Below, piece after piece: positions 38,575-47,295 of a DNA stretch of 49,522 nucleotides; the stretch's first letter is position 1, and each line of letters opens with the position of its first letter. This DNA comes from Candidatus Woesebacteria bacterium (GTDB taxonomy: Bacteria; Patescibacteriota; Microgenomatia; Woykebacterales; 2-01-FULL-43-14). The notes beneath the pieces were generated by a model that saw only the letters and a list, made by a program, of their open reading frames with translations, did not search any database and had not been told where the DNA came from. The position numbers and the translations under genes are program-made. The stretch lies in the NCBI GenBank assembly GCA_020060105.1, contig JAGVAV010000001.1, positions 1 through 49,522 on the forward strand, in the 5' to 3' direction.

Positions 38575-39722
38575 TTCCACTGTTTACCGCCTTAATTTTC
38601 ACTTTCAGTGCTTATAACGTCGAGTACTCTCAAACTGCTAGAAATTATATCCTCTTAGTTTTAGCGATTATTGTCTCGATGATCGCTTTTGTTAAGTTCT
38701 GCCAGTCTTCAAAAAAACTGTTTAATATTCTCTTTTTAGGTGTTTCGATGGCCTTTTTTCTTTACTCCCACTATTACGCCTCGATTTTCTTTGTTTACCA
38801 AGTTATCGCTCTTATCCTCATATCTTTCTCCCCAAGGCAACCTTTAATGTGGGTCAAGGAAAAATTGCTTCCGTATGTTTTTTCCGTCCTAATTGCCTTT
38901 CTTCTTTTTTCTCCTTGGTTGATTTTCACTCAAGGTGCGGTGTTTACTCAAGATGTTTTTAACTTTCAGCCAGAGATAACGGTAGTCACTTTATCTCATC
39001 ACATCCTCTCAATTCTAGGTTCCAAGTACTTCTTTCCCCTTTATCTTGTTTTTATTGTTTACGGAATCTATAAAACTAGAGCCGACAAAAATTTTCTTAT
39101 TTTTATTCTCTTACCCCTAGTCATCTACACCCTGAGCGTGCCAGCTTTAGATTACTTCAAGAATTACCCTTTCTATGCGCATCAGTTAATCGGCATCCTA
39201 CCCTTTAGTATAATACTCTTCTCTTCGGGACTATTTTACTTATTGACTAGAATGAAATCTTCGTGGCATAAGTTTCTTTTTGTTTTTCTGGCCTTTTCTC
39301 TTTTATTTACTTCCGTGGTGGTTTATTTTTTGAAAAGAGGAGCTAGAGATTATTATGCAGAAGCACAAGTGTTAAAAACCAGATTAACAAGCGAAAGCGT
39401 TCTGATTTTTAGTTCTTCCTTTTTCGAATTCTTGTTTCTATATTTTTATGACTTTAAATCCTTCCAAAACACCCCAGAGGTAAAAATTATTAACGGCACT
39501 ACTACTCCCATTTACGAATACCCTCATCGGCTAAATAATGAGGACCAAAATTTGGAAATTAATTTAATTTCCAACTTAAAAGATAGCGATATCAAACCAA
39601 ATTTTGATTACTGGTTTGACGAATTTAACATAAAACACGATCGCTTGAAAAAGTTGAAGTTGGAATTTTCAGAAGAAAAAAGCACGCTATTTCTAAAATC
39701 AACTAACAGACTAATTGAATAA
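38469..39722 (+). CDS. membrane glycosyltransferase-like protein, C-terminal piece (frameshifted)
   Basis: The meaningful part begins near 38550 (KAEQFIVPLFTALIFTFSAY), directly continuing the 38149 frame; NVEYSQTARNYILLVLAIIV is the family motif that follows the second span in GT39-like proteins. Some eight further hydrophobic spans and a hydrophilic C-terminal domain of about 110 residues follow. The nominal TTG start at 38469 has no ribosome site and its first 27 codons read the wrong frame. Joined, the protein would be about 524 residues, like its upstream neighbour. Confidence 0.65.
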   Translation: MAPTPDCSNWNNYGHRQLFFAKTLVSGKGKAEQFIVPLFTALIFTFSAYNVEYSQTARNYILLVLAIIVSMIAFVKFCQSSKKLFNILFLGVSMAFFLYSHYYASIFFVYQVIALILISFSPRQPLMWVKEKLLPYVFSVLIAFLLFSPWLIFTQGAVFTQDVFNFQPEITVVTLSHHILSILGSKYFFPLYLVFIVYGIYKTRADKNFLIFILLPLVIYTLSVPALDYFKNYPFYAHQLIGILPFSIILFSSGLFYLLTRMKSSWHKFLFVFLAFSLLFTSVVVYFLKRGARDYYAEAQVLKTRLTSESVLIFSSSFFEFLFLYFYDFKSFQNTPEVKIINGTTTPIYEYPHRLNNEDQNLEINLISNLKDSDIKPNFDYWFDEFNIKHDRLKKLKLEFSEEKSTLFLKSTNRLIE

Positions 39723-39739
39723 GTTTTTCTTTTGTCTTA

Positions 39740-40480
39740 TCAACCAGTCTTAGGTCCATTCATTAAGCGCACCTCTAAAATTACCCTGTAACAGTCGCCT
39801 TTATTTAAATAATTTCTTAATGGAATCAATAAACCGAAGCTTTTAAATACGACTTTATTAATTATCCCTTTATTAATCCAAAATTCCATCATTTTTTTTC
39901 TTAAACTCAAGTTAAAATTGTTTTCCAACTCTACACTTACCTGTTTATTCAGGTTTCTTGCAGAGGACTCAACTATCTTAATTAATTCTTCTCGGCGCGG
40001 AAGTTTATTCTCGATGTGTTCCTTTAAAAACGGGTAGTCTTCTCCATGCACGGTTTTGTAGAGTTTAGCGAGGTAAAAATCTTGCTCTTCCGCCCTTTTC
40101 CCTTCAGGTACAGCGATAAAAATGCCTTTACGAGCAACGCGAATCATCTCCGAAACAGATTTGGCCCGGTTTTCTTTATTTAAGTGCTCCAACATGTCTA
40201 CTGAAACAACGTAGTCAAAAGAATTATCTGGAAAAGGTAAGCTGGCGTCAGAAACCCTAACTGGTTTATTAAATTTAGATAGTTCTTCATTGAAACTAGT
40301 GTCGACACAAGTTACCTCTTTTTGTAAAAACTCCCCTATACCCCAGTTACCTGAACCCACTTCAAGTAGTTTGACCGTCTTAAGGTTATCAACTTGCTTT
40401 AATTTTGATGTTATTGGAAGGTACCTAAACGTGCCTTCAATATTACTGAAAAAAAGTCTAATATCTTTAAACATCTCCAT
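39740..40480 (-). CDS. class I SAM-dependent methyltransferase
   Basis: A 246-residue protein. VKLLEVGSGNWGIGEFLQ is the SAM loop, CVDTSFNEELSKF the acidic strand end, then SDASLPFPDNSFDYVVSVDM and LEHLNKENRAKSVSEMIRVA, as in glycan-locus methyltransferases of the Methyltransf_11 type. The C-terminal half is less conserved. It lies between the plus-strand transferase piece (convergent, 17 nt apart) and the membrane protein at 40510, 29 nt downstream of the latter's stop. The substrate is unknown. Confidence 0.8.
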   Translation of the reverse strand: MEMFKDIRLFFSNIEGTFRYLPITSKLKQVDNLKTVKLLEVGSGNWGIGEFLQKEVTCVDTSFNEELSKFNKPVRVSDASLPFPDNSFDYVVSVDMLEHLNKENRAKSVSEMIRVARKGIFIAVPEGKRAEEQDFYLAKLYKTVHGEDYPFLKEHIENKLPRREELIKIVESSARNLNKQVSVELENNFNLSLRKKMMEFWINKGIINKVVFKSFGLLIPLRNYLNKGDCYRVILEVRLMNGPKTG

Positions 40481-40509
40481 AATCCTCTACCTGAAAGATA
40501 GGCGTTCAG

Positions 40510-42405
40510 TTAAGGTTTTACCTTTTCATCGAGATAACTCCTTTTTATCCATATTTCGTTCCCGTCAATACTCTTATAAGTTGTATAGTTTTCTTTTAAA
40601 TAATCGACGATAATCGGTAATCGCATCTCGTTACTAAACCCGTCAATACTCGTCGTCTGATAACTATTAGTGTAAAGAATAAATTTCACGTTTTTACTAC
40701 TTAAGTCTTCCACAATTTCTTTCTGATAAAAACTAGGCATCGCAAACCAAACAACCGAAAAACGAGTTGGTGAAGGTTTATCAAGGAAATAATACCAACT
40801 TGCCTCATTGGTCATCGTAAAAAATTCTTCTCCTTCGTTAAGATTCTCCTTTAAGAAGTTAATCGTTGCTTTATAATTTTCTGGTACAAACTGTTCATCT
40901 TTTATTTTCAACGGAAAATTTTCAGTTATCAAATTATTTTTGTGTATTCTGTATACACCGCCTAAAAAAACTCCCGTGACAACTAAAGTCAATAAAACTG
41001 GGAGCACTTTCTGAAAAGAAGGGAGAACAATCTTAGAGAAGAAGGAATTAAGAAAGATATATAAGGAAAGCATAATCGTCGGGAACACACTGTAAGCTAA
41101 ATGCTCTTCCTCAGCACGACCTAAAGCACTTCTGAGAAAAAAGATCGACAAAATCAGCAAGCAAAACTCGATTAGGTGTTTTTCAAAAAAATTACGGAGA
41201 GTCTTACCTATTTTCTTATCGCTAGTAATATGTACTTGAACAAGTTTATAAGTTAGCCAAAATGTATTCGCTGCCACTAAAAGACTTATTACTAAGAAAC
41301 GTGGCTTATTAATTGGAAAAACAAGGCCATCCATCAATTCTTTATATTTGGGCATAACTATAAATGTATAGTTAAAAAATTCCCGAAACTCCCATCGAAG
41401 CATTAAACCCAGCGTCAAAAAAGCACCTAGTAAACCAGCTGCCGTTGATAAAAGAAATACTAACCGGAGTCGACTTTTACTCCTAACAAAAAAGTATAAA
41501 ATGGACCATAGGATTAAATAAGCAGCGCTAAGATAGTAACCACGATCAACGGAATAACCAAAAGCCGAGATTGGTATGAATGAAAAAACTAAGGTGATTA
41601 AAAAAAGTTTTTTTCTATCCTCTTCTTTTTTCTTGAAATACTCTACTAAAAACACAATGGTGGTAAGAAAAATAAACGTCGTGATGTCTCTTTGTAAAAT
41701 GAGTACTAACGGTTTCGATGATATGGGAAGATAGAGCATTAACAGTATTACGATGGATAAGAAAGAAAACAAGTAGTTTCCCCGATAAACCTTATGAAGA
41801 AAATAAGCCAAGAGAATAAAAGTCAGCAATTTAACAAGAGAATCTAAAGTTCTGACTGAACCAATCGATTTTCCGAACAGTTCAAAGGCTAGTACAGACC
41901 GAAGAGGATCTTGATAAACACCGTGTAAAAACACAAAATCTTTATACGGCGTCTGACCATTGAGATAAGAAATGGCTGGCCCTAAGGATTCTCCTTCATG
42001 AAAAGAATCGAAGCTCTTCCATTCGTGAAAATTTGGAATATTGAAAGCAATAACGGTGGTAAAAAGGATCAAAGCAGCAAGATATTTCTTACCAGCTAAC
42101 GACAATCTGGGCAACCTAGTTTCCCTTTTTTTCTGTTGAGTAGTTAAAAAGCTGTTTTTAAACTTCTCTCCAAAAAAGACGTAGATACCTAATAAGACAA
42201 AAGAGGGGAGGAAAACTAAAATTAAAAATCGTAAAATATTATTAACTGGATTATACTTTATTTCCGTCAATGGACCAACGACAGACCATGGGTTTTGATA
42301 TGGTAAAGATATCTTTCCCCAAACCAACAACCCTAGAATAACAGAGCTAAAAAATATAGCAATTAGAAACAAATATTTGTTCCTAATAAAACTACTTTTA
42401 GTCAT
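40510..42405 (-). CDS. large multi-pass membrane protein, probable GT-C glycosyltransferase
   Basis: A 631-residue protein with a dozen or more hydrophobic spans and a C-terminal hydrophilic domain of about 130 residues. FHEWKSFDSFHEGESLGPAI and then SYLNGQTPYKDFVFLHGVYQ form the first large outer loop, whose acidic and aromatic pattern resembles that of GT-C transferases using lipid-linked sugars, although I do not recognise the family with certainty. The C-terminal domain has NFLKENLNEGEEFFTMTNEA. The ATG has AGGA eight bases upstream and overlaps the preceding gene by eight bases. Confidence 0.6.
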   Translation of the reverse strand: MTKSSFIRNKYLFLIAIFFSSVILGLLVWGKISLPYQNPWSVVGPLTEIKYNPVNNILRFLILVFLPSFVLLGIYVFFGEKFKNSFLTTQQKKRETRLPRLSLAGKKYLAALILFTTVIAFNIPNFHEWKSFDSFHEGESLGPAISYLNGQTPYKDFVFLHGVYQDPLRSVLAFELFGKSIGSVRTLDSLVKLLTFILLAYFLHKVYRGNYLFSFLSIVILLMLYLPISSKPLVLILQRDITTFIFLTTIVFLVEYFKKKEEDRKKLFLITLVFSFIPISAFGYSVDRGYYLSAAYLILWSILYFFVRSKSRLRLVFLLSTAAGLLGAFLTLGLMLRWEFREFFNYTFIVMPKYKELMDGLVFPINKPRFLVISLLVAANTFWLTYKLVQVHITSDKKIGKTLRNFFEKHLIEFCLLILSIFFLRSALGRAEEEHLAYSVFPTIMLSLYIFLNSFFSKIVLPSFQKVLPVLLTLVVTGVFLGGVYRIHKNNLITENFPLKIKDEQFVPENYKATINFLKENLNEGEEFFTMTNEASWYYFLDKPSPTRFSVVWFAMPSFYQKEIVEDLSSKNVKFILYTNSYQTTSIDGFSNEMRLPIIVDYLKENYTTYKSIDGNEIWIKRSYLDEKVKP

Positions 42406-43237
42406 ACTTGTCTATCCTCCTATATTTCCAAATATAGTAGTGAAGAAAGATGTGGTAAAGCATAGTAAGTAAAGCCACAAACCATGATTTTGGGCCAACA
42501 AAAAGTAACCCCCTACTTAAATACAAATAAACCAGTTTTAACTCCTTCTTAAACATCGAAAGCCACGGATGCTTTCGTATGTACTCATATTCTTTACAAA
42601 CGAAATTTTCTGATAGTACTCTAATGTTGTAATGTGAGCATTCCTCCAAACGGCAAATCTGTTTTGCCTGAAGGTCTGCCCACTTCAACCACTTATTTCT
42701 AAATCTATCCGGAGTAAAATTATTGTAACTTGGACGATGTTCCAATAAAACACCTGGCAACTTTTTAACCAACCCGTAAGTTCTTGGATACTCTTGAGGT
42801 AACCCTAAAAAAAATAAGGAGCTCTTACGATATAAGCAGTGCTTAAATTCTCGAGAAAAAGGCCCTCTTAAAAAACATTCTTCTCCATCAAAGTAAGGCC
42901 ACCAAAAAGCGTAACCGTCCACCTTTGAGTCATCAACTAAAGACCTTAGTTTCTCCCTTGCTTTTAAGGAAAGCGTCTCATCCGCATCAATCTGAAAAAT
43001 CCAGTCTCCTTTTGCCTCTCTGTAAGTGAAAGGGCGATGGGGTTCGGCAACACCAACAAAAGGACATTCAAAAACTTTAGCGCCATAATTTCTTGCTATT
43101 TCCAAGCTTTTGTCTTTACAGGGGCCGTCGTGGGCAACAATAATCTCATCAACCACATCCTTTATACTCTCCAGGCATCTCGGGAGTAATTTTTCTTCAT
43201 TGTGAATTACCAAGCAAGCAGAAATTCGCGGATTCAT
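42398..43237 (-). CDS. glycosyltransferase, GT2 family (WaaE/KdtX-like)
   Basis: A 279-residue GT-A transferase. ISACLVIHNEEKLLPRCLES, EIIVAHDGPCKDKS, and AKGDWIFQIDADETLS with the DAD metal site match the WaaE-like lipopolysaccharide core glucosyltransferase subgroup. The C-terminus has a hydrophobic segment (LLTMLYHIFLHYYIW) and many basic residues, suggesting membrane binding. It overlaps both neighbours (8 and 4 nt), so it is translated from one operon with 40510 and 43234. Confidence 0.87.
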   Translation of the reverse strand: MNPRISACLVIHNEEKLLPRCLESIKDVVDEIIVAHDGPCKDKSLEIARNYGAKVFECPFVGVAEPHRPFTYREAKGDWIFQIDADETLSLKAREKLRSLVDDSKVDGYAFWWPYFDGEECFLRGPFSREFKHCLYRKSSLFFLGLPQEYPRTYGLVKKLPGVLLEHRPSYNNFTPDRFRNKWLKWADLQAKQICRLEECSHYNIRVLSENFVCKEYEYIRKHPWLSMFKKELKLVYLYLSRGLLFVGPKSWFVALLTMLYHIFLHYYIWKYRRIDKYD

Positions 43238-44580
43238 CTCTTAATCCTAAAAAATCTACGTTTACGTTGTTCCCAATTATCAACAAAACGTTGATAAAAA
43301 CGATAAGGTGTACTGATACTATTTTGGATGCTCTCAACAAAAGATAAAGAACCAAAATCCTGTTTAGACCTAACATAGTATTCACTAAAATAATGAAGAA
43401 TTTCTTGTTCAGAAGGTTTATAATCAACTTTAGAGACCTTTTCTTTCAATCCCAATGGCATTGTTATTTTTTTCTTTCGACAAGCTTCAACAAAAACTTT
43501 TTCGTATTGCCCCACTATCTTCTTGGCTTCACACTTACTTAATACTTTCTGGTGTCCCATCTCACCAAACTTTTCATTTGTCTTTGGATGGTGGTGTAGA
43601 AAAGCTAGTGCCCTAGCAAATGTTTGTGGATAGTTAGCAACAAAGCCGTCTTTTCCGTGATCTACCTGTTCGACTTGTCCGTTATCCCTACTAGGAGTGG
43701 AATTAACTACTACTGGCCGTCTCCAGTATTGTGCCTCGCTGATGGTGTTACCCATGGCTTCTCCAATCTTTGACGAATGCGCCAAAACGTCAATAGATTG
43801 GTAAAACAGAGCCACTTCTTTTTCATTTGGTGTTGGCTCCAAGACTCGAAAATAAGATTCCAAGTTCTTAGTTTTTATTAATTTCCACTTTCTCTCAGGT
43901 ATTCCTTGAACTAAAAAAACTGTTTGCGGAACTATTCTAATTAAGTACGGCATCATTTCAATTAATATATCGCTCCATTTCTCCAAATCTTTTCTGCCAA
44001 TTCGGCCAATAACAAAATCATCCTCTGATATTTTAAGACTACGTTTAAATGACTTAATTTCATCTTCGTTTACTCGGTACTTTTCAAAATTACGGCAGTC
44101 GACCGGATTGTAAATTACCTTATACTGGCTAAAAAATTTGTCCTTATCCTTTACAAATTTCCAGTACCGCTGCGTAAGCATCATTTTACTTTGAAAGACG
44201 TGACAATCGATATATTTTTCCCCTTGAGGGTCGTATTTGGCAAAAACATTGTTTTCGACTACTGCAACATCAGAACAAGAAGAAAGAAGCTGGGAGTACA
44301 AAGGTTCAGGCTCCCCACTTCGGTGCAAGTAAAGGACCTCAACCCCCTCTTTCCTAACAAAATCAATTACTTTTTCCGCCGATTTGTCGGCTAAAAGCAA
44401 TTTGAATCCCTCTTTTTCAAAAAGTTCTCCTAAGTTACCACCCCATTTTAGACCACAGACGATTGGTTGGAAATATTTTTTGTCAATGTGTCTAGCAATA
44501 CTTTGAATTGTCCTCTGCCCCCCACCAAAATCTAGTGAGTTAGTAATTAGTAGTACCTTCACTTTATTTTCATTATTCAT
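43234..44580 (-). CDS. glycosyltransferase, GT4 family
   Basis: A 448-residue GT-B transferase. VLLITNSLDFGGGQRTIQSI has the glycine loop at the N-terminus, VIYNPVD links the domains, FVIGRIGRKDLEKWSDILIE starts the nucleotide domain, and KIGEAMGNTISEAQYWRRPV contains the E-x7-E site. A C-terminal extension of about 90 residues is specific to this protein. The ATG at 44580 has AGGTG six bases upstream; a GTG at 44589 overlapping the asnB stop is the alternative. Confidence 0.87.
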   Translation of the reverse strand: MNNENKVKVLLITNSLDFGGGQRTIQSIARHIDKKYFQPIVCGLKWGGNLGELFEKEGFKLLLADKSAEKVIDFVRKEGVEVLYLHRSGEPEPLYSQLLSSCSDVAVVENNVFAKYDPQGEKYIDCHVFQSKMMLTQRYWKFVKDKDKFFSQYKVIYNPVDCRNFEKYRVNEDEIKSFKRSLKISEDDFVIGRIGRKDLEKWSDILIEMMPYLIRIVPQTVFLVQGIPERKWKLIKTKNLESYFRVLEPTPNEKEVALFYQSIDVLAHSSKIGEAMGNTISEAQYWRRPVVVNSTPSRDNGQVEQVDHGKDGFVANYPQTFARALAFLHHHPKTNEKFGEMGHQKVLSKCEAKKIVGQYEKVFVEACRKKKITMPLGLKEKVSKVDYKPSEQEILHYFSEYYVRSKQDFGSLSFVESIQNSISTPYRFYQRFVDNWEQRKRRFFRIKR

Positions 44581-44585
44581 GTAAA

Positions 44586-46445
44586 TCACCTATCTGCGTG
44601 TTTCTCTCCCCATTTATTTAACGTTAAAAGAACCCACAAATGATTGCTGTAGTCTTTACCTTTTTCATGCTGGCTAATCATTTTTTCAACAACTTTAAGA
44701 TTTAGATAATTGGTAGTAAATGAATTTTTATCAAGCAAAACTCCTTTTAGGTACTCATTAAGCTCATTCTTAAACCACCTTTTAAAGGGAACACTAAAAC
44801 CTTGTTTTTTTCGATAAATAATCTCAGCTGGTAAGTACTTCTCAGCGATTCGCTTAATGATAAACTTCGACTGTCCTTCTTTCAATTTTAATTTATAGGG
44901 GATTGATAAAGCGTGTTCAGCTAGCTTGTGATCTAAAAAGGGGGATCGGGCCTCTAAGCCGTTGCCCATTGTGGCAAAATCGATCTTTGGTAAGGTGTCA
45001 TCTGGCATGTAAGAAAAAAGGTCAAAATATTCAGCTTTTTTGTAAATATCTTCGGTCTTGGCAAAAATTTCTTTCAAGTATCGTGATGAGTCGTTAAAGT
45101 ATTCTTGTTTTAAAAGGCTCCTTTTATCAATGTAATAACCACTACTAACTTTTTGGTGAAAACAACCTATTCGAGACAAAAAAGCCTCTTCGAGAGAGTG
45201 GGATAGTCCTTCTGTGAGAAAAGCCAATCTAGGGTTAATCCCTCTTCCAACAACTGAAGCTAATTTCCTAATCGGCCAAGGCAGCTGGAAGTATTGAGAA
45301 ATCTTAACTAAATCCAATGTCTTTCCATAACCAGCTAGCATCTCATCTCCCCCATCGCCATTTAATACCACCTTAACCTGTCTGGAAACTTCTTTAGCCA
45401 TCAGAAAACTGGGAAAGATCGCCGGATCGGCAATCGGACGGTCTAATACTTTAAATAGACTCTCAATTTCCGAAATAATGTCAAGTTTCTCAAAATCAAC
45501 TATGATTTCCTGATGGTCTGTTTTATACTTCTGAGCGACTATCCTAGCATAATCCAGTTCCGTTTCTTCATCCTCTTTTACGTAACCAACCGAAAACGTT
45601 TTAAGTCTTCCACGATACTGCTTCGAAGCCAAAGCAGTAATCACACTGCTATCTACTCCTCCGCTTAGAAACACTCCGATTGGCACGTCGGCAATCAACC
45701 GATAATTTACCGATTCAAATAAAAGATTTTCTAATTGGTCTAAAGCCAACCTTAAATCCAAATTTTCGTTCGTTTCGATATTCGTTACATCCCAATACCT
45801 TTCAACTTTGAGTTCTTGACCAACTACTAACTCTGCAAAACTGGCTGAAGGCAACGAAAGAATATATTTAAAACCGGTCTTATTATCAGGGACATACCGG
45901 TAAGAGAGAACATTAGAAATTTCACTTTCGTCTATTTCTCTTAGGGCAGGTTTTAAATGAAGCAAAGATTTGACTTCTGAGCCGATTATCAGCTCTTTTT
46001 TATTGTAATAATACAAAAGCGGCTTTTGACCAAAACGATCTCGAGCAAAAAAGGCCTTCTTTTCTCTCGAATCATAAATCACGAAGGCAAACATACCTCT
46101 AAATCTACTTAAACAACCCCTACCCCACTTAATGTAAGAGTAAAGTACCACTTCTGTATCGTTACCCGACTTAAAGTAACATTCTTTCAATTGCTCTTTA
46201 AGTTCTTTAAAATTATAAACTTCGCCATTGAAAACAATCCAATACCTTCCAGAGCTGTCACTCATTGGCATATGACCCTTAGGGGACAGATCCTGAATTG
46301 CCAAGCGAGTTGACCCAATACCGATATTGCAAAAAAGTTCACTTCCTTGATCATCGGGACCTCGATGAGCCAATAAGCCGAGTGCCCTTTCAAAAATCTC
46401 TTTTTCTATTTGTTTTTCCTTGAAAGCAAATAAAATTCCGCACAT
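44586..46445 (-). CDS. asnB: glutamine-hydrolysing asparagine synthase-like protein
   Basis: A 619-residue two-domain enzyme. The N-terminal MCGILFAF supplies Cys2 for glutamine hydrolysis, followed by LAHRGPDDQG and VFNGEVYNFKELK (glutamine pocket). The synthetase domain has PIGVFLSGGVDSSVITALAS, the SGGxDS PPi loop, FSVGY, and LNGDGGDEMLAGYGK. Family members in surface-glycan loci often amidate sugar acids rather than make free asparagine, which is a reasonable inference here because both neighbours are glycosyltransferases. Its start abuts the stop of the GT2 gene upstream. Confidence 0.93.
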   Translation of the reverse strand: MCGILFAFKEKQIEKEIFERALGLLAHRGPDDQGSELFCNIGIGSTRLAIQDLSPKGHMPMSDSSGRYWIVFNGEVYNFKELKEQLKECYFKSGNDTEVVLYSYIKWGRGCLSRFRGMFAFVIYDSREKKAFFARDRFGQKPLLYYYNKKELIIGSEVKSLLHLKPALREIDESEISNVLSYRYVPDNKTGFKYILSLPSASFAELVVGQELKVERYWDVTNIETNENLDLRLALDQLENLLFESVNYRLIADVPIGVFLSGGVDSSVITALASKQYRGRLKTFSVGYVKEDEETELDYARIVAQKYKTDHQEIIVDFEKLDIISEIESLFKVLDRPIADPAIFPSFLMAKEVSRQVKVVLNGDGGDEMLAGYGKTLDLVKISQYFQLPWPIRKLASVVGRGINPRLAFLTEGLSHSLEEAFLSRIGCFHQKVSSGYYIDKRSLLKQEYFNDSSRYLKEIFAKTEDIYKKAEYFDLFSYMPDDTLPKIDFATMGNGLEARSPFLDHKLAEHALSIPYKLKLKEGQSKFIIKRIAEKYLPAEIIYRKKQGFSVPFKRWFKNELNEYLKGVLLDKNSFTTNYLNLKVVEKMISQHEKGKDYSNHLWVLLTLNKWGEKHADR

Positions 46446-47291
46446 TTAAAAATACCTTTTTCTAAAGTTAAGTAAAGACTTTCCGAAAGTTAATTTTTTC
46501 GTCACATCAGGAACAAAATTCGGCCGGCTGCCGTTAATAATATCAGGGGGAGTTATGCCCTTGGGTAGTTTTTTCCCATGGCCAAGAAAACCTAAAATCG
46601 TATAGTTAACTGGCCTTCTTCCGTGACCTAACTTCACGTCTCCATCTTTTGAAGAACGCGGTAAAATTCCATAGTGAAAAAAATATCGGTCTGAAACAAA
46701 ACAGTTTTCTTCGGTCAAAACCTTGGTGTTATCCTGATAAAAAAGGGTATCCTGGTCAAATTTTCCACCCCATCTTATCCCGTTAATTTTTCGTATAAAT
46801 CTAGGGGTAAAATTCCCCTTCAGCCTCCAAGGGTACCGATATTGCCCCCAAGTTGAATAGTGGTAAATATCACCTGCCGACAAATAAAACCTGGAAAGAA
46901 TGCAATTTTTTTCTTTTGTTAAGTCTTTCAACTGTTCTATTGTCAATCTTATCTGTTCGTCCGGCCAAACTTCATCACCATCTAGTATCATAAACCAGTC
47001 TGTTTCCGTCTTTTCAATCATCTCGTTTCTTAATTTAGTGTGGCCTTGAAGATCAACCGCTCCCCTCTCTTCGAATAAAATCTTTCCTTCCTCTCTTAAA
47101 CTCTCTTGGGTTTTTTTAACTATTTCCACGGTTCGGTCTGTACTTCCTGTATCGAAAATAATCATTTTATCGATATAAGGTAAAACCGAATTGATGGAAT
47201 ACCATATAAAATTTTCTTCGTTTTTTACCAAGCAATGAGCAGTAATGATTGGTTTACCGACTTTCGAAACTTTCATATTCTTATAAAGCAC
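46446..47291 (-). CDS. glycosyltransferase, GT2 family
   Basis: A 281-residue GT-A transferase. PIITAHCLVKNEENFIWYSI opens the domain, IIFDTGSTDRTVEIVKKTQE is the nucleotide-binding strand, and ETDWFMILDGDEVWPDEQI carries the DGD metal site. The middle has FTPRFIRKINGIRWGGKFDQ, typical of this SPS-A-like subgroup. The GTG at 47291 lies four bases after the flippase stop; an ATG at 47276 is an alternative start. It directly abuts asnB. Confidence 0.86.
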   Translation of the reverse strand: MLYKNMKVSKVGKPIITAHCLVKNEENFIWYSINSVLPYIDKMIIFDTGSTDRTVEIVKKTQESLREEGKILFEERGAVDLQGHTKLRNEMIEKTETDWFMILDGDEVWPDEQIRLTIEQLKDLTKEKNCILSRFYLSAGDIYHYSTWGQYRYPWRLKGNFTPRFIRKINGIRWGGKFDQDTLFYQDNTKVLTEENCFVSDRYFFHYGILPRSSKDGDVKLGHGRRPVNYTILGFLGHGKKLPKGITPPDIINGSRPNFVPDVTKKLTFGKSLLNFRKRYF

Positions 47292-47295
47292 CCAA

